Positions 45,295 through 53,511 of a stretch of 64,000 nt of DNA are shown in pieces. Each line of letters opens with the position of its first letter. Position 1 is the first letter of the stretch. Where the stretch lies: positions 1 through 64,000 of the forward strand of contig JAVBOO010000034.1 in NCBI GenBank assembly GCA_031550435.1, given 5' to 3'. The notes under the pieces were generated by a model, which did not search any database, was not told the origin of the DNA, and saw only the letters and a list, made by a program, of their open reading frames with translations. The translations under genes were made by a program, and so were the position numbers. The stretch comes from JAVBOO01 sp031550435 (GTDB lineage Bacteria; Bacillota; Clostridia; Lachnospirales; WRAX01).

Positions 45295-45604
45295 AATCGG
45301 GGTTATCGGAGACAGAGATTCGATTCTTTGTTTTATGGCCTTCGGATTTGAGGTTTTCCCCGTTTCCAACGAGGCACAGGATGAAAACCGCAAGCTTGTC
45401 GATAGGCTTGCGAGAGAGGGCTTTGGTCTGATTTTGATAACAGAGCAGATTGCTGCCGCGCTTTCAGAAACTATCGACCGCTATAACAAAGCCGCCGTTC
45501 CGTCGATATTGTTGATTCCCTCGGTCAGGGGCAGCATGGGCGTTGGTCTTAAGCGTATCAGAGACAATGTTGAAAAGGCGGTCGGAATCAATATTCTTGA
45601 TTAA
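45278..45604 (+). CDS. ntpG: V-type ATPase subunit F (NtpG), operon 2
   Basis: 108 aa from the GTG at 45278 (AAAGG 4 bases upstream) or 105 aa from the ATG at 45287, which begins with the family form MYKIGVIGDRDSI. Further motifs: FGLILITEQIA and PSILLIPSVRGSMGVGLKRI. Central-shaft subunit paired with D. Confidence 0.92.
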   Translation: MISMYKIGVIGDRDSILCFMAFGFEVFPVSNEAQDENRKLVDRLAREGFGLILITEQIAAALSETIDRYNKAAVPSILLIPSVRGSMGVGLKRIRDNVEKAVGINILD

Positions 45605-45660
45605 GAGCGGCTGCAAACATCGAACAAATTCTAAATATCACAAGTGAAGGGATAGTTTAG

Positions 45661-47436
45661 ATGAAATTACTTGGAAAAATTATTAAAGTATCGGGACCGC
45701 TTGTTGTCGCCGAGGGTATGGAGGACGCCAGACTTTATGACGTTGTTGCGGTGTCCGAGAAAAACCTCATCGGCGAAATAATTGAAATGCGCGGCGACAA
45801 GGCGAGTATACAGGTCTATGAGGAAACGTCGATGCTCGGATGCGGCGAGCCCGTGAGAACAACAAGCGAGCCTTTGTCTGTCGAACTCGGCCCCGGCTTA
45901 ATCGGCGCGATGTTTGACGGAATTCAACGTCCGCTCGACAAAATCAGAGACAGCTCGGGCGATTTTATCGGCAGAGGTGTACTTGTGCCGTCCCTGGACC
46001 GCGAAAAGAAATGGCAGTTTGAGTCCTGCGTTAAAAAAGGCGACAAGTTGACAGCAGGCGATATTATCGGAACGGTTCAGGAAAACGCGGTTGTAAAGCA
46101 TAAGATCATGGTTCCGCCGAATGTTGACGGAACCGTAAAAGAAATAAAATCGGGCAAGTTCAGCATTGTCGAAACTGTCTGCGTTCTTTCAACGGATAAG
46201 GGCGAAAAAGAGCTGACTATGATGCAAAAATGGCCTGTCCGCCGACCTCGTCCGGCCGCAAAGAAGCTCAGCCCGGATAGTCCTATGGTCACCGGTCAGC
46301 GTGTTGTCGATACTTTTTTCCCTGTAGCCCAGGGAGGAACGGCCTGTGTGCCGGGTCCGTTCGGCAGCGGAAAAACCGTTATTCAGCATCAGCTGGCAAA
46401 ATGGTCTAACGTTCAGATAGTCGTTTATGTTGGTTGCGGCGAACGCGGAAATGAAATGACTGACGTTTTAAACGAGTTTCCGGAGCTTATCGACCCGCAA
46501 ACGGGCGAGCCGCTCATGAAGCGTACAGTGCTGATAGCCAACACATCAAACATGCCGGTCGCCGCCAGAGAAGCTTCTGTTTACACAGGCATTACCATTG
46601 CCGAGTATTTCAGAGATATGGGCTATTCCGTGGCATTGATGGCAGACTCCACATCCCGCTGGGCAGAAGCTCTGCGCGAGATGTCCGGCCGCCTTGAAGA
46701 AATGCCGGGCGAAGAAGGCTATCCTGCCTATCTGAGTTCCAGACTTGCCGAGTTCTATGAAAGAGCAGGGCGAGTAGTCTGCCTCGGCAGCGACAAGCGT
46801 AACGGCAACCTGACAGCTATAGGCGCGGTTTCTCCTCCCGGCGGAGACCTTTCGGAGCCGGTAACACAGTCAACACTGAGAATTGTCAAAGTATTCTGGG
46901 GTTTGGATTCGGAGCTTGCATACCGCAGGCACTTTCCTGCGATTAACTGGCTTAACTCCTATAGCCTCTACCGTGACAGAATTTATGAGTATTTCAACGA
47001 CAAGGTAAATAGAAATTTCGGCGCTCTTGCGAACAAGGCTATGGCCATGCTTCAAGAAGAGGCCGAGCTTAACGAAATAGTCAGACTCGTCGGCTTTGAC
47101 GCTCTGTCCGAGGGAGACCAGCTTAAGCTTGAATCGGCAAAATCCCTTCGTGAGGATTATTTACAGCAAAACAGTTTCCACGAGCAAGACAGCTATGCCT
47201 CGCTCAACAAACAATACGAAATGCTTGAGCTTGTTCTGCACTTTGCAGATGAGGCTCAAAAGGGGCTTAACGGCGGTGTCTATTTGAAAAAAATATTGGC
47301 GCTCGAAGTCCGGGAAAAAATAGCGAAAGCGAAGTATACACCCGAGACAGAGCTTAAAAAAATCTCGGAGCTGAGAAAAGAAGTCAGCGCCGGAATAAGC
47401 AGGCTGCTTGAAGAGGAGGCCGCGCATCTTGATTAA
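45661..47436 (+). CDS. ntpA: V-type ATPase catalytic subunit A, operon 2
   Basis: 591 aa. GKIIKVSGPLVVAEGM at the N-terminus, A-specific insert around 110-190 (KIMVPPNVDG), P-loop GPFGSGKT (residues 232-239), GCGERGNE, and ADSTSRWAEALREMSGRLEEMPGEEGYPAYL. Catalytic subunit of the A3B3 head. GAAGGG is upstream of the ATG. The P-loop is canonical, unlike GGFGTGKT in operon 1. Its end overlaps the start of subunit B by 8 bases. Confidence 0.97.
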   Translation: MKLLGKIIKVSGPLVVAEGMEDARLYDVVAVSEKNLIGEIIEMRGDKASIQVYEETSMLGCGEPVRTTSEPLSVELGPGLIGAMFDGIQRPLDKIRDSSGDFIGRGVLVPSLDREKKWQFESCVKKGDKLTAGDIIGTVQENAVVKHKIMVPPNVDGTVKEIKSGKFSIVETVCVLSTDKGEKELTMMQKWPVRRPRPAAKKLSPDSPMVTGQRVVDTFFPVAQGGTACVPGPFGSGKTVIQHQLAKWSNVQIVVYVGCGERGNEMTDVLNEFPELIDPQTGEPLMKRTVLIANTSNMPVAAREASVYTGITIAEYFRDMGYSVALMADSTSRWAEALREMSGRLEEMPGEEGYPAYLSSRLAEFYERAGRVVCLGSDKRNGNLTAIGAVSPPGGDLSEPVTQSTLRIVKVFWGLDSELAYRRHFPAINWLNSYSLYRDRIYEYFNDKVNRNFGALANKAMAMLQEEAELNEIVRLVGFDALSEGDQLKLESAKSLREDYLQQNSFHEQDSYASLNKQYEMLELVLHFADEAQKGLNGGVYLKKILALEVREKIAKAKYTPETELKKISELRKEVSAGISRLLEEEAAHLD

Positions 47437-48817
47437 GGAATACAGAACTGCAAAAGAAGTTGTCGGCCCACTGATGGTTGTAGATCAGGTAGAAGGCGTT
47501 AAATATGACGAGCTTGTAGAAATAGAGCTTGGGGACGGCTCCAGGAGACGCGGAAAAGTTTTGGAAATCAACCGTGACAAGGCTGTCGTTCAGCTTTTTG
47601 AGCCTACACAGGGTATAAATCTTAAATCCGCTTCAGCAACATTTTTGGCGAGACCGCTTGAGCTTTCGGTTTCCTACGACATGCTCGGCAGAATATTTGA
47701 CGGTATGGGCCGTGTTAAAGACGGCGGACCGCAGATTATTCCCGATAAGCGTCTGGATATCAACGGTATGCCTATCAATCCTGTCAGCCGTGACTACCCT
47801 TCCGAATTCATCCAGACAGGTGTTTCGGCGATTGACGGTCTCAACACTCTGGTTAGAGGTCAAAAATTACCGGTATTCTCAGCATCGGGTCTTCCGCATG
47901 CCGAGCTTGCAGCCCAAATAGCGAGGCAGGCGAAAGTTTTGGGAACGCAAACCAGCTTTGCGGTTGTGTTCGCGGCAATCGGTACAACGTTTGAAGAAGC
48001 TCAGTTTTTCATTGACGAATTCACGAAAACAGGCGCAATCAACCGTACAGTAATGTTTATGAATCTTGCGAACGACCCTGCGGTCGAACGTATTTCGACA
48101 CCGAGAATGGCGCTTACCTGCGCCGAGTACCTCGCCTACGAAAAAGACATGCACGTACTTGTTATCATGACAGACATAACAAACTACTGCGAAGCGCTGC
48201 GTGAAGTATCCGCGGCAAGAAAAGAGGTTCCCGGCAGAAGAGGCTATCCGGGATATCTTTATACCGACCTTGCAGGGCTTTATGAACGAGCGGGCAGAAT
48301 CAAGGGCAGAAGCGGCTCCATCACGCAGATACCTATTCTTACAATGCCTGAGGATGACAAGACTCACCCCATACCCGACCTTACAGGTTATATTACGGAG
48401 GGTCAGATTATTCTCAACCGTGAACTGCACAGAAAAGGTATTGTTCCGCCAATCGACGTTTTGCCGTCTCTGAGCCGTTTGAAGGACAAGGGCATAGGAA
48501 AGAACAAGACGCGCGAGGATCACGCCGACACCATGAACCAGCTGTTTTCGGCATATGCCCAAGGCAAATCCGCGAAAGAGCTTGCTGTTATCCTCGGTGA
48601 ATCGGCGCTTTCCGACAGTGACAAGAAATTCGCCCGTTTTGCCGATGCGTTTGAGAAAACTTATGTTTCACAGGGCAGCACTGTTAATCGCAGCATAGAA
48701 GAAACGCTTGAAAAAGGCTGGGAGCTTTTGTCCATGCTTCCAAGGCTTGAGCTTAAGCGCATACGCGACGAGTATATAAGCAAATATTTGCCGAAGCAGG
48801 TGGATAGTGAGGCTTAA
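47429..48817 (+). CDS. ntpB: V-type ATPase subunit B, operon 2
   Basis: 462 aa from the TTG at 47429, which has GAAGAGGAGG 9 bases upstream and gives the usual IKEYRTAKEVVGPLMVV N-terminus; a TTG at 47408 is in frame but unsupported. Motifs: SAIDGLNTLVRGQKLPVFSA (no P-loop), GTTFEEAQFFIDEF, GYPGYLYTDLAGLYERAGR, TMPEDDKTHPIPDLTGYITEG. Same length as the operon 1 paralogue. Confidence 0.97.
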   Translation: MIKEYRTAKEVVGPLMVVDQVEGVKYDELVEIELGDGSRRRGKVLEINRDKAVVQLFEPTQGINLKSASATFLARPLELSVSYDMLGRIFDGMGRVKDGGPQIIPDKRLDINGMPINPVSRDYPSEFIQTGVSAIDGLNTLVRGQKLPVFSASGLPHAELAAQIARQAKVLGTQTSFAVVFAAIGTTFEEAQFFIDEFTKTGAINRTVMFMNLANDPAVERISTPRMALTCAEYLAYEKDMHVLVIMTDITNYCEALREVSAARKEVPGRRGYPGYLYTDLAGLYERAGRIKGRSGSITQIPILTMPEDDKTHPIPDLTGYITEGQIILNRELHRKGIVPPIDVLPSLSRLKDKGIGKNKTREDHADTMNQLFSAYAQGKSAKELAVILGESALSDSDKKFARFADAFEKTYVSQGSTVNRSIEETLEKGWELLSMLPRLELKRIRDEYISKYLPKQVDSEA

Positions 48818-49445
48818 TGTTAATCCCAACAGAATGGAGCTCAGCCGCCTGAAAAAAAGGCTCGCCACCGCAAAACGCGGGCACAAGCTCTTAAAAGATA
48901 AGCAGGACGAGCTTATGAGACGGTTTATCGAGCTTATAAAGAAAAACAACGTACTGCGCAAGCAAGTTGAGACTCAGCTTGCGGATGTCTACAGGAATTT
49001 TGCCATGGTCTCCGCTATAGTGTCGCCCGCCGCTCTTGTAGAGGCGGTAATGCTTCCGGCAGAGCGCGTGACTATGGAAATTTCCGAGGCTCATATAATG
49101 AACGTCGTTGTTCCTAAAATGAGCTTTATTCGCACAAGGGAAAGCGAGGATGGCAGCATCTACCCATACGGTTTCTTCGGTACCTCCGACGAGCTGGATA
49201 GGGCACTTGCTTATTTGTGGAACATACTTCCGCAGATGCTTGAGCTTGGCGAGATAGAAAAGACATGCAACCTTTTGACGGACGAAATAGAAAAAACGAG
49301 GCGCAGAGTTAACGCCCTCGAGTATATGACCATTCCTCAGCTTAACGAAACTATAAGATATATAAAGATGAAGCTGGACGAGAACGAAAGAGGAAACCTT
49401 ACGAGATTGATGAAAGTCAAGGATATAATCGCTTCTAAGGATTGA
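48807..49445 (+). CDS. ntpD: V-type ATPase subunit D, operon 2
   Basis: 212 aa from a GTG at 48807, overlapping B by 11 bases. N-terminus LNVNPNRMELSRLKKRLATA and GHKLLKDKQDELMRRF are textbook for subunit D; the C-terminal RRRVNALEYMTIPQLNETI follows. Rotor axle. Last gene of the operon, followed by a large terminator hairpin. Confidence 0.96.
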   Translation: MRLNVNPNRMELSRLKKRLATAKRGHKLLKDKQDELMRRFIELIKKNNVLRKQVETQLADVYRNFAMVSAIVSPAALVEAVMLPAERVTMEISEAHIMNVVVPKMSFIRTRESEDGSIYPYGFFGTSDELDRALAYLWNILPQMLELGEIEKTCNLLTDEIEKTRRRVNALEYMTIPQLNETIRYIKMKLDENERGNLTRLMKVKDIIASKD

Positions 49446-49502
49446 TGGTAAGCAAGAAGAAAAGACACACCAAAATGAGAACGGCGAACAATGTGTCCTT
49501 AC

Positions 49503-49571
49503 AAAATAATAACGCTGACCTGTAAAACCTTGTAATATCAAGGGTTTATCGGAGCGGCGTTATTATTTTTA
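49503..49571 (+). terminator. Terminator of ATPase operon 2
   Basis: AAAATAATAACGC (49503-49515) pairs with GCGTTATTATTTT (49557-49569); an inner CCTTG/CAAGG stem lies between, and T-rich sequence follows. Confidence 0.75.
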
Positions 49572-49643
49572 CCCTCTTCCGGGCCCAAAAGGGGCATATA
49601 GCGGGGATTAGAGTGTTAACAGAAGAAAAGGACGGCCAATGGC

Positions 49644-50055
49644 TTTAAATTGATTGGTGGCGTCGCAATTGTAGGGGCGCGCATTGCGCGTCCGTCGTTG
49701 CCAATAAAATCAATGTATATGGTTTGGCATGAGGGCATATTTGGAACGGACGGCCAATGCCCCCCCTACGATTTGGAACGGACGGCTAATGGCTGCCCCT
49801 ACGATTTTGCCCAACAATTCATGTCTGCCTTTTGAACAAATGGTTATAAAATATGCGGCCATTTAGGGAGTAATCAAAGCTTTAAATTGATTGGTGACGG
49901 TCGCAATTGTAGGGGCGCGCATTGCGCGTCCGGTATTGCCAATAAAATCAATGTATATGGGTTGGCATGAGGACATGTTTGGAACGGACGGCCAATGGCT
50001 GCCCCTACGATTTGGAACGGACGGCCAATGACCGCCTACGATTTGAGACGGACGG
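49644..50055. repeat. Two long direct copies built from GTAGGGGC/GGACGG cores
   Basis: Unit 1 (49644-49807) and unit 2 (49881-50046) share TTTAAATTGATTGGTG, GCAATTGTAGGGGCGCGCAT, TGCCAATAAAATCAATGTAT and TTGGCATGAGG. Each has one plus-strand core (GTAGGGGC..CATTG..CGTCCG) and two or more inverted cores (CGGACGGCCAATGGCTGCCC then CTACGATTT). Extra cores lie at about 49631 and 50045, the last touching the stop codon of the gene at 50063. Confidence 0.85.
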
Positions 50056-50062
50056 CCAATGG

Positions 50063-50248
50063 CTATGGTACCAAAACAGTATGGTACGCGCCGATGTCGC
50101 TTAACAGTCTGACAACGTTGTGATCAGCGCTGATAAGAACTCCCGTGAAGCCGGAGCCCGACAATCCGCCCGATGTTGTGAAGATAGTGACTGTCTGCCC
50201 GATGTACCTGCACATTGAATCTACGAGCGAGTTAATGAAAAGATCCAT
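50063..50248 (-). CDS. 61-aa conserved-looking small protein
   Basis: 61 aa with an excellent ribosome site (AAGGAGG, 7 bases before the ATG). Sequence pattern: an N-terminal helix MDLFINSLVDSMCRYIGQ, then beta-strand-like TVTIFTTSGGLSGSGFTGVL and ISADHNVVRLLSDIGAY. It looks like a small beta-barrel protein; I recall similar short proteins in clostridial genomes, without known function. The stop codon lies at the edge of the repeat cluster, so the C-terminus (HTVLVP) may be truncated. Confidence 0.7.
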   Translation of the reverse strand: MDLFINSLVDSMCRYIGQTVTIFTTSGGLSGSGFTGVLISADHNVVRLLSDIGAYHTVLVP

Positions 50249-50388
50249 TTTGAAGCCTCCTTGATAATATGAGTGGGGTATTCCCTAATCCATTGTATGG
50301 ATGGAACGCTAAAAAGGTTACAAGCAGTAAGGAGGTAAAAAAAGATAGTTGCGTAAGGTGAAAGGGATTAACAACGAGATAACTTTGA

Positions 50389-50422
50389 AAAAAATAAAAA
50401 AGCGCAGATTTGGATCTGCGCT
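50389..50422 (-). terminator. Terminator of rplS
   Basis: AGCGCAGAT and ATCTGCGCT form a perfect 9-bp stem with a TTGG loop (50401-50422); on the minus strand it is followed by a T-run. It ends the rplS transcript 13 bases past the stop. Confidence 0.9.
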
Positions 50423-50434
50423 CTGTGTACGTGA

Positions 50435-50788
50435 TTATTTTCTAATGATAGCTTCTTTAACCTTAGCGGATTTACCGACTCTTTTGCGAAGGTAAAAAAG
50501 TTTGGCTCTTCTTACGACGCCTCGTCTTACGACTTCAATCTTTTCTACTCTGGGAGAGTGGAGCGGCCATGTCTTCTCGACACCGACACCGTTTGACAGT
50601 CTTCTGACGGTGAAAGTCTCGCGGACTCCTCCGTTCTGTCTTTTCATGACTGTACCTTCGAATATCTGAATTCTCTCTTTTTCGCCTTCTATAATTTTGT
50701 TGAATACGCGAACCGTATCACCAACATTAAAAGACGGAACTTCTTTTTTCAAGAACTCGGACTCGATTTGTCTGATTAATTCGTTCAT
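50435..50788 (-). CDS. rplS: Ribosomal protein bL19
   Basis: 117 aa from the ATG at 50788 (GGGAGG upstream). Typical bL19: PSFNVGDTVRVFNKIIEGEKERIQIFEG, FTVRRLSNGVGVEKTWPLHSPRVEKIEV, and a basic tail LYYLRKR-type (FYLRKRVGKSAKVKEAI). The protein lies at the 30S-50S interface. Single-gene unit with its own promoter and terminator; trmD and rimM, its common neighbours, are absent here. Confidence 0.96.
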   Translation of the reverse strand: MNELIRQIESEFLKKEVPSFNVGDTVRVFNKIIEGEKERIQIFEGTVMKRQNGGVRETFTVRRLSNGVGVEKTWPLHSPRVEKIEVVRRGVVRRAKLFYLRKRVGKSAKVKEAIIRK

Positions 50789-50912
50789 TTGTTTTCCTCC
50801 CTTCTTCGCCGGATGTTCATAAACGATTGTTTTCGTCAGCGGACCACCCTTTTTACGGTTGAAATTGCGGCGGTGCGTTATAGTCTGCCGCAGAATAAAA
50901 ATCAACGCTCGA

Positions 50913-50941
50913 ATTATATCACAGTGTTTGCAAATTGGCAA
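50913..50941 (-). promoter_or_regulatory. Sigma-A promoter of rplS with a leader of about 118 nt
   Basis: On the minus strand: TTGCCA (50941-50936), 17-base spacer ending in TG one base before the -10, and TATAAT (50918-50913). The leader from about 50906 to 50789 contains several short inverted segments and could hold an L19-type autoregulatory leader known from Firmicutes; I cannot verify the fold. Confidence 0.7.
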
Positions 50942-51011
50942 GTGCATTTTTCTGAAAACAGCTTTTCCGGTTTTAAAGTTATTTAAGATCGAAACGGTCT
51001 TAATTAACTTA

Positions 51012-52670
51012 TTACGTTCTGAAACAGCTTCCGCCGATAAACTCGCGAAGTATGGAATTCGGCGGGACATCCTCGCTCGAAAAACCGACGAAGCAGTCGA
51101 GGAATTTTACGAGCCTTCTAGCCTGGGTGTACTCGTGAACGGATTGAGGAACCCCGAGCAGCGCAGGCTCGACATAGTGCTTCAAAACGCACAGTTCGTA
51201 TACAAGAGCGGAGTTAAAAACTGCGTCGGCGTCTTCCTGAAACGGGAAAATATATTTTTCTTCTCCTCGGAGGACAGAAGGCCACATAGATATTGTTTTT
51301 TCGGCGCTTGCTCCTCGGTACTTGCTGTCGCGGACTATGCGGCGTATAAGCCTTGTATCCGAAGTCGGAATACGGTTGTGGTCGTCGATAATAAGCTGCG
51401 TAAGCGCGGATATAACTATCTTAAACTTCATTTCCTTCGGAACAGATTGAGAGGTCAGACTGTTTAACCCGTGTATTCCTTCGACGACGAGTATATTTTC
51501 GGGGTTAAGCTTCATAAACCTGCCTTTATACTCGCGCTTGCCCGTTAAAAAGTTAAATGTCGGAAGTTCGACGGTTTCGCCGCGCATCAAGCCGGAAAAA
51601 TCTTTGTTTATCTGCTCAATATCAATCGAATGAACCGTTTCCAAGTCCGGCTGGCCGTATTCGTCAAGCGGAACCTTTTCTCTGTCAAGATAATAGTCGT
51701 CAAGAGATATAACATAGGGCTGAAGTCCGTTTACGCGCAACTGTATACTCAAACGCTCGGCAAAAGTCGTCTTGCCGGACGAAGAAGGGCCGGCTATAAG
51801 AACAAGCTTGCTTCTTCTCTCCTGTATCATGTCGGCAAGGCTTGCGATTTTTTTCTCGTGCAGGGCTTCGTTTATGCGTACAAACATGCCGCGCTCTCCC
51901 GAACAGATGATGTCGTTGAGTGCGCCGACGGTATCCGCCTTTAGTATCGAGGCCCATTCCGAAGATTCCCGGAAAATGTTTGATATTTTCGCGAGAGATT
52001 TGCGTTCTCCGAGCTGTTTCGGGTCGGAGGTCGAAGGCAGCTGCAATATGAACCCGTCTTCGCCCATGACAAGCTTAAACAGCTTTAGGCAGCCTGTATT
52101 CGGAGCCAAGTGTCCGTAAAAATAGTCGTAGAACCAATCGAGCTTATAAAAGTTTACGTTTGACGTTCTTCTGTACTTGAGTATACGAACCTTGTCATCA
52201 AGACCGAAGTGCTTCGAAAGTTTAACCGCTTCTTCTATCGGGAGGCTGTATTTCTCGATCGGAAGATTTTTTTCGACGGTTTCGCGCATTTTGGCTTCAA
52301 TCTTCTCCAAATGCTCTCCCGTGAGAACAAAGCCTTCGGCGATTATATTGCAATAGTAGTTTTTATTTATGGAATGTTGGATAACAACTCTTGTTTTTTG
52401 TCCGAGAACTTCTTTAACCGCATATATCATAAGAAACGCTACGCTTCTCTGATACACCCTGTAACCGTTGGAATCGGTAATATCAAGGAATTCTACAGTG
52501 CAATCGTCCGTAACCTCTCTGTGAAGTTCCTGCAAATCGTTGTTGATTTCCGCAACGAGTATTGGTTCTCCGCTTTCCGGTTTGTATTTTTTCGCGATTT
52601 CGGAAAGCTTGGTGCCGGCTTCGACGCGTATTGTTTCCCCGCCCGCTATGTTGACGTTAATTAGGGACAT
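51012..52670 (-). CDS. TGS-domain nucleoside (uridine) kinase-like protein
   Basis: 552 aa from the ATG at 52670 (GAGGAGGA upstream). Order: TGS-like N-terminus (about 1-65), a ThrRS second-additional-domain-like part (about 66-240, HSINKNYYCNII...EKIEAKM), and a P-loop kinase of the uridine kinase/phosphoribulokinase family (about 285-480) with GPSSSGKTTFAERL, SLDDYYLDREKVP, and VVEGIHGLN. Probably phosphorylates a nucleoside; the substrate is not certain. Its start overlaps the end of the Nif3-like gene by 14 bases. Confidence 0.88.
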   Translation of the reverse strand: MSLINVNIAGGETIRVEAGTKLSEIAKKYKPESGEPILVAEINNDLQELHREVTDDCTVEFLDITDSNGYRVYQRSVAFLMIYAVKEVLGQKTRVVIQHSINKNYYCNIIAEGFVLTGEHLEKIEAKMRETVEKNLPIEKYSLPIEEAVKLSKHFGLDDKVRILKYRRTSNVNFYKLDWFYDYFYGHLAPNTGCLKLFKLVMGEDGFILQLPSTSDPKQLGERKSLAKISNIFRESSEWASILKADTVGALNDIICSGERGMFVRINEALHEKKIASLADMIQERRSKLVLIAGPSSSGKTTFAERLSIQLRVNGLQPYVISLDDYYLDREKVPLDEYGQPDLETVHSIDIEQINKDFSGLMRGETVELPTFNFLTGKREYKGRFMKLNPENILVVEGIHGLNSLTSQSVPKEMKFKIVISALTQLIIDDHNRIPTSDTRLIRRIVRDSKYRGASAEKTISMWPSVLRGEEKYIFPFQEDADAVFNSALVYELCVLKHYVEPALLGVPQSVHEYTQARRLVKFLDCFVGFSSEDVPPNSILREFIGGSCFRT

Positions 52671-53511
52671 TCGTGTCCTCCTCAAAATAACATTTCGAAG
52701 TCTGCGCAGTACGGCCGACTATATTAAACGGAAGCGTGCCGGCTGAGCTTATTTCTATTACTATATCGTCAAATTCCTCCGATAATACAGTTTTCAGTTT
52801 ATTTAGTATTATTACCTCGCTTTGATAATGCCCGAAATTCACAAGAGACATACCCTGTGACAATGCCTGCAGCGCTTGAGCATATTTTATGTCTCCTGTT
52901 ATAAACGCTTCGCAGCCCGATTTTGCCGCCTCATCTATAAACATGCCGCCGGAACCCGAGCAGCAGCCGACTTTGCCTATCATTACTCCGCCGTCCCCCG
53001 TGTAGGTGACGGTATCGTCATTAAGCGCCTCGCCGACACGCTTCGCCAGCTGTTCGAGCGTGATTTTGCGGTCGAGATAACCCGTTTTTCCAAAGCTTGA
53101 TTTTTCGCCTGCAAGATTCGCGTCAAAAAATGAAGGCGCGGCTTCCTCCAGACCGAGCAGCTCTGCCAAAACGTCGTTCACTCCGCCTTTGCAAGAGTCA
53201 AGATTTGTATGGGCTGAGTACAGTGCGATTTTGTTCTCGGCAAGCTCCAAAAGGCTTTCGCCGATTGGCGTTGAATCGCTGATATTTTTCACGGGGTTAA
53301 ATGTCAGAGGGTGATGCGTGACTATCAGGTCGGCTTCTTTGTTCACGGCCTCTTTAATCACTGCCGGGGTAGCGTCCAGAGCCAAAATTATTTTTGAGAC
53401 GTTTTTTCCGCTTCTGCCGACGATAAGCCCGCAGTTATCCCAAACAGCGGCAAGTGACAAAGGTGCAAATTTTTCGATTGCTTCGATTATCCTATATAGT
53501 TTTACAGACAA
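52657..53511 (-). CDS. Nif3/DUF34 family metal-binding protein
   Basis: 284 aa from a TTG at 53511 with AGGAAGGTG upstream; it overlaps trmK by 10 bases. Family motifs: WDNCGLIVG, ADLIVTHHPLTF, SAHTNLDSCKGGVND, and CSGSGG...FITGDIKY. Members bind two metal ions; the cellular role is unsettled (often labelled GTP cyclohydrolase 1 type 2). The trmK-nif3 order matches yqfN-yqfO of Bacillus. Confidence 0.92.
   Translation of the reverse strand: MSVKLYRIIEAIEKFAPLSLAAVWDNCGLIVGRSGKNVSKIILALDATPAVIKEAVNKEADLIVTHHPLTFNPVKNISDSTPIGESLLELAENKIALYSAHTNLDSCKGGVNDVLAELLGLEEAAPSFFDANLAGEKSSFGKTGYLDRKITLEQLAKRVGEALNDDTVTYTGDGGVMIGKVGCCSGSGGMFIDEAAKSGCEAFITGDIKYAQALQALSQGMSLVNFGHYQSEVIILNKLKTVLSEEFDDIVIEISSAGTLPFNIVGRTAQTSKCYFEEDTNVPN

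Larger units (their letters stand above)
49446..50062. other. Gene-free region: terminator plus GTAGGGGC repeat cluster
   Basis: After the operon 2 terminator the region consists mainly of two diverged copies of a unit of about 165 bases and several loose copies of its core. Short open frames here (for example 49650-49835) are translations of the repeats and are not genes. Confidence 0.8.

Noticed and set aside
49650..49835. 61-codon open frame
   Set aside because: It is a translation of the GTAGGGGC repeat unit.
49631..50055. CRISPR-like array
   Set aside because: Cores are in both orientations, spacing is irregular, spacers are themselves repeated, and no cas genes are present.
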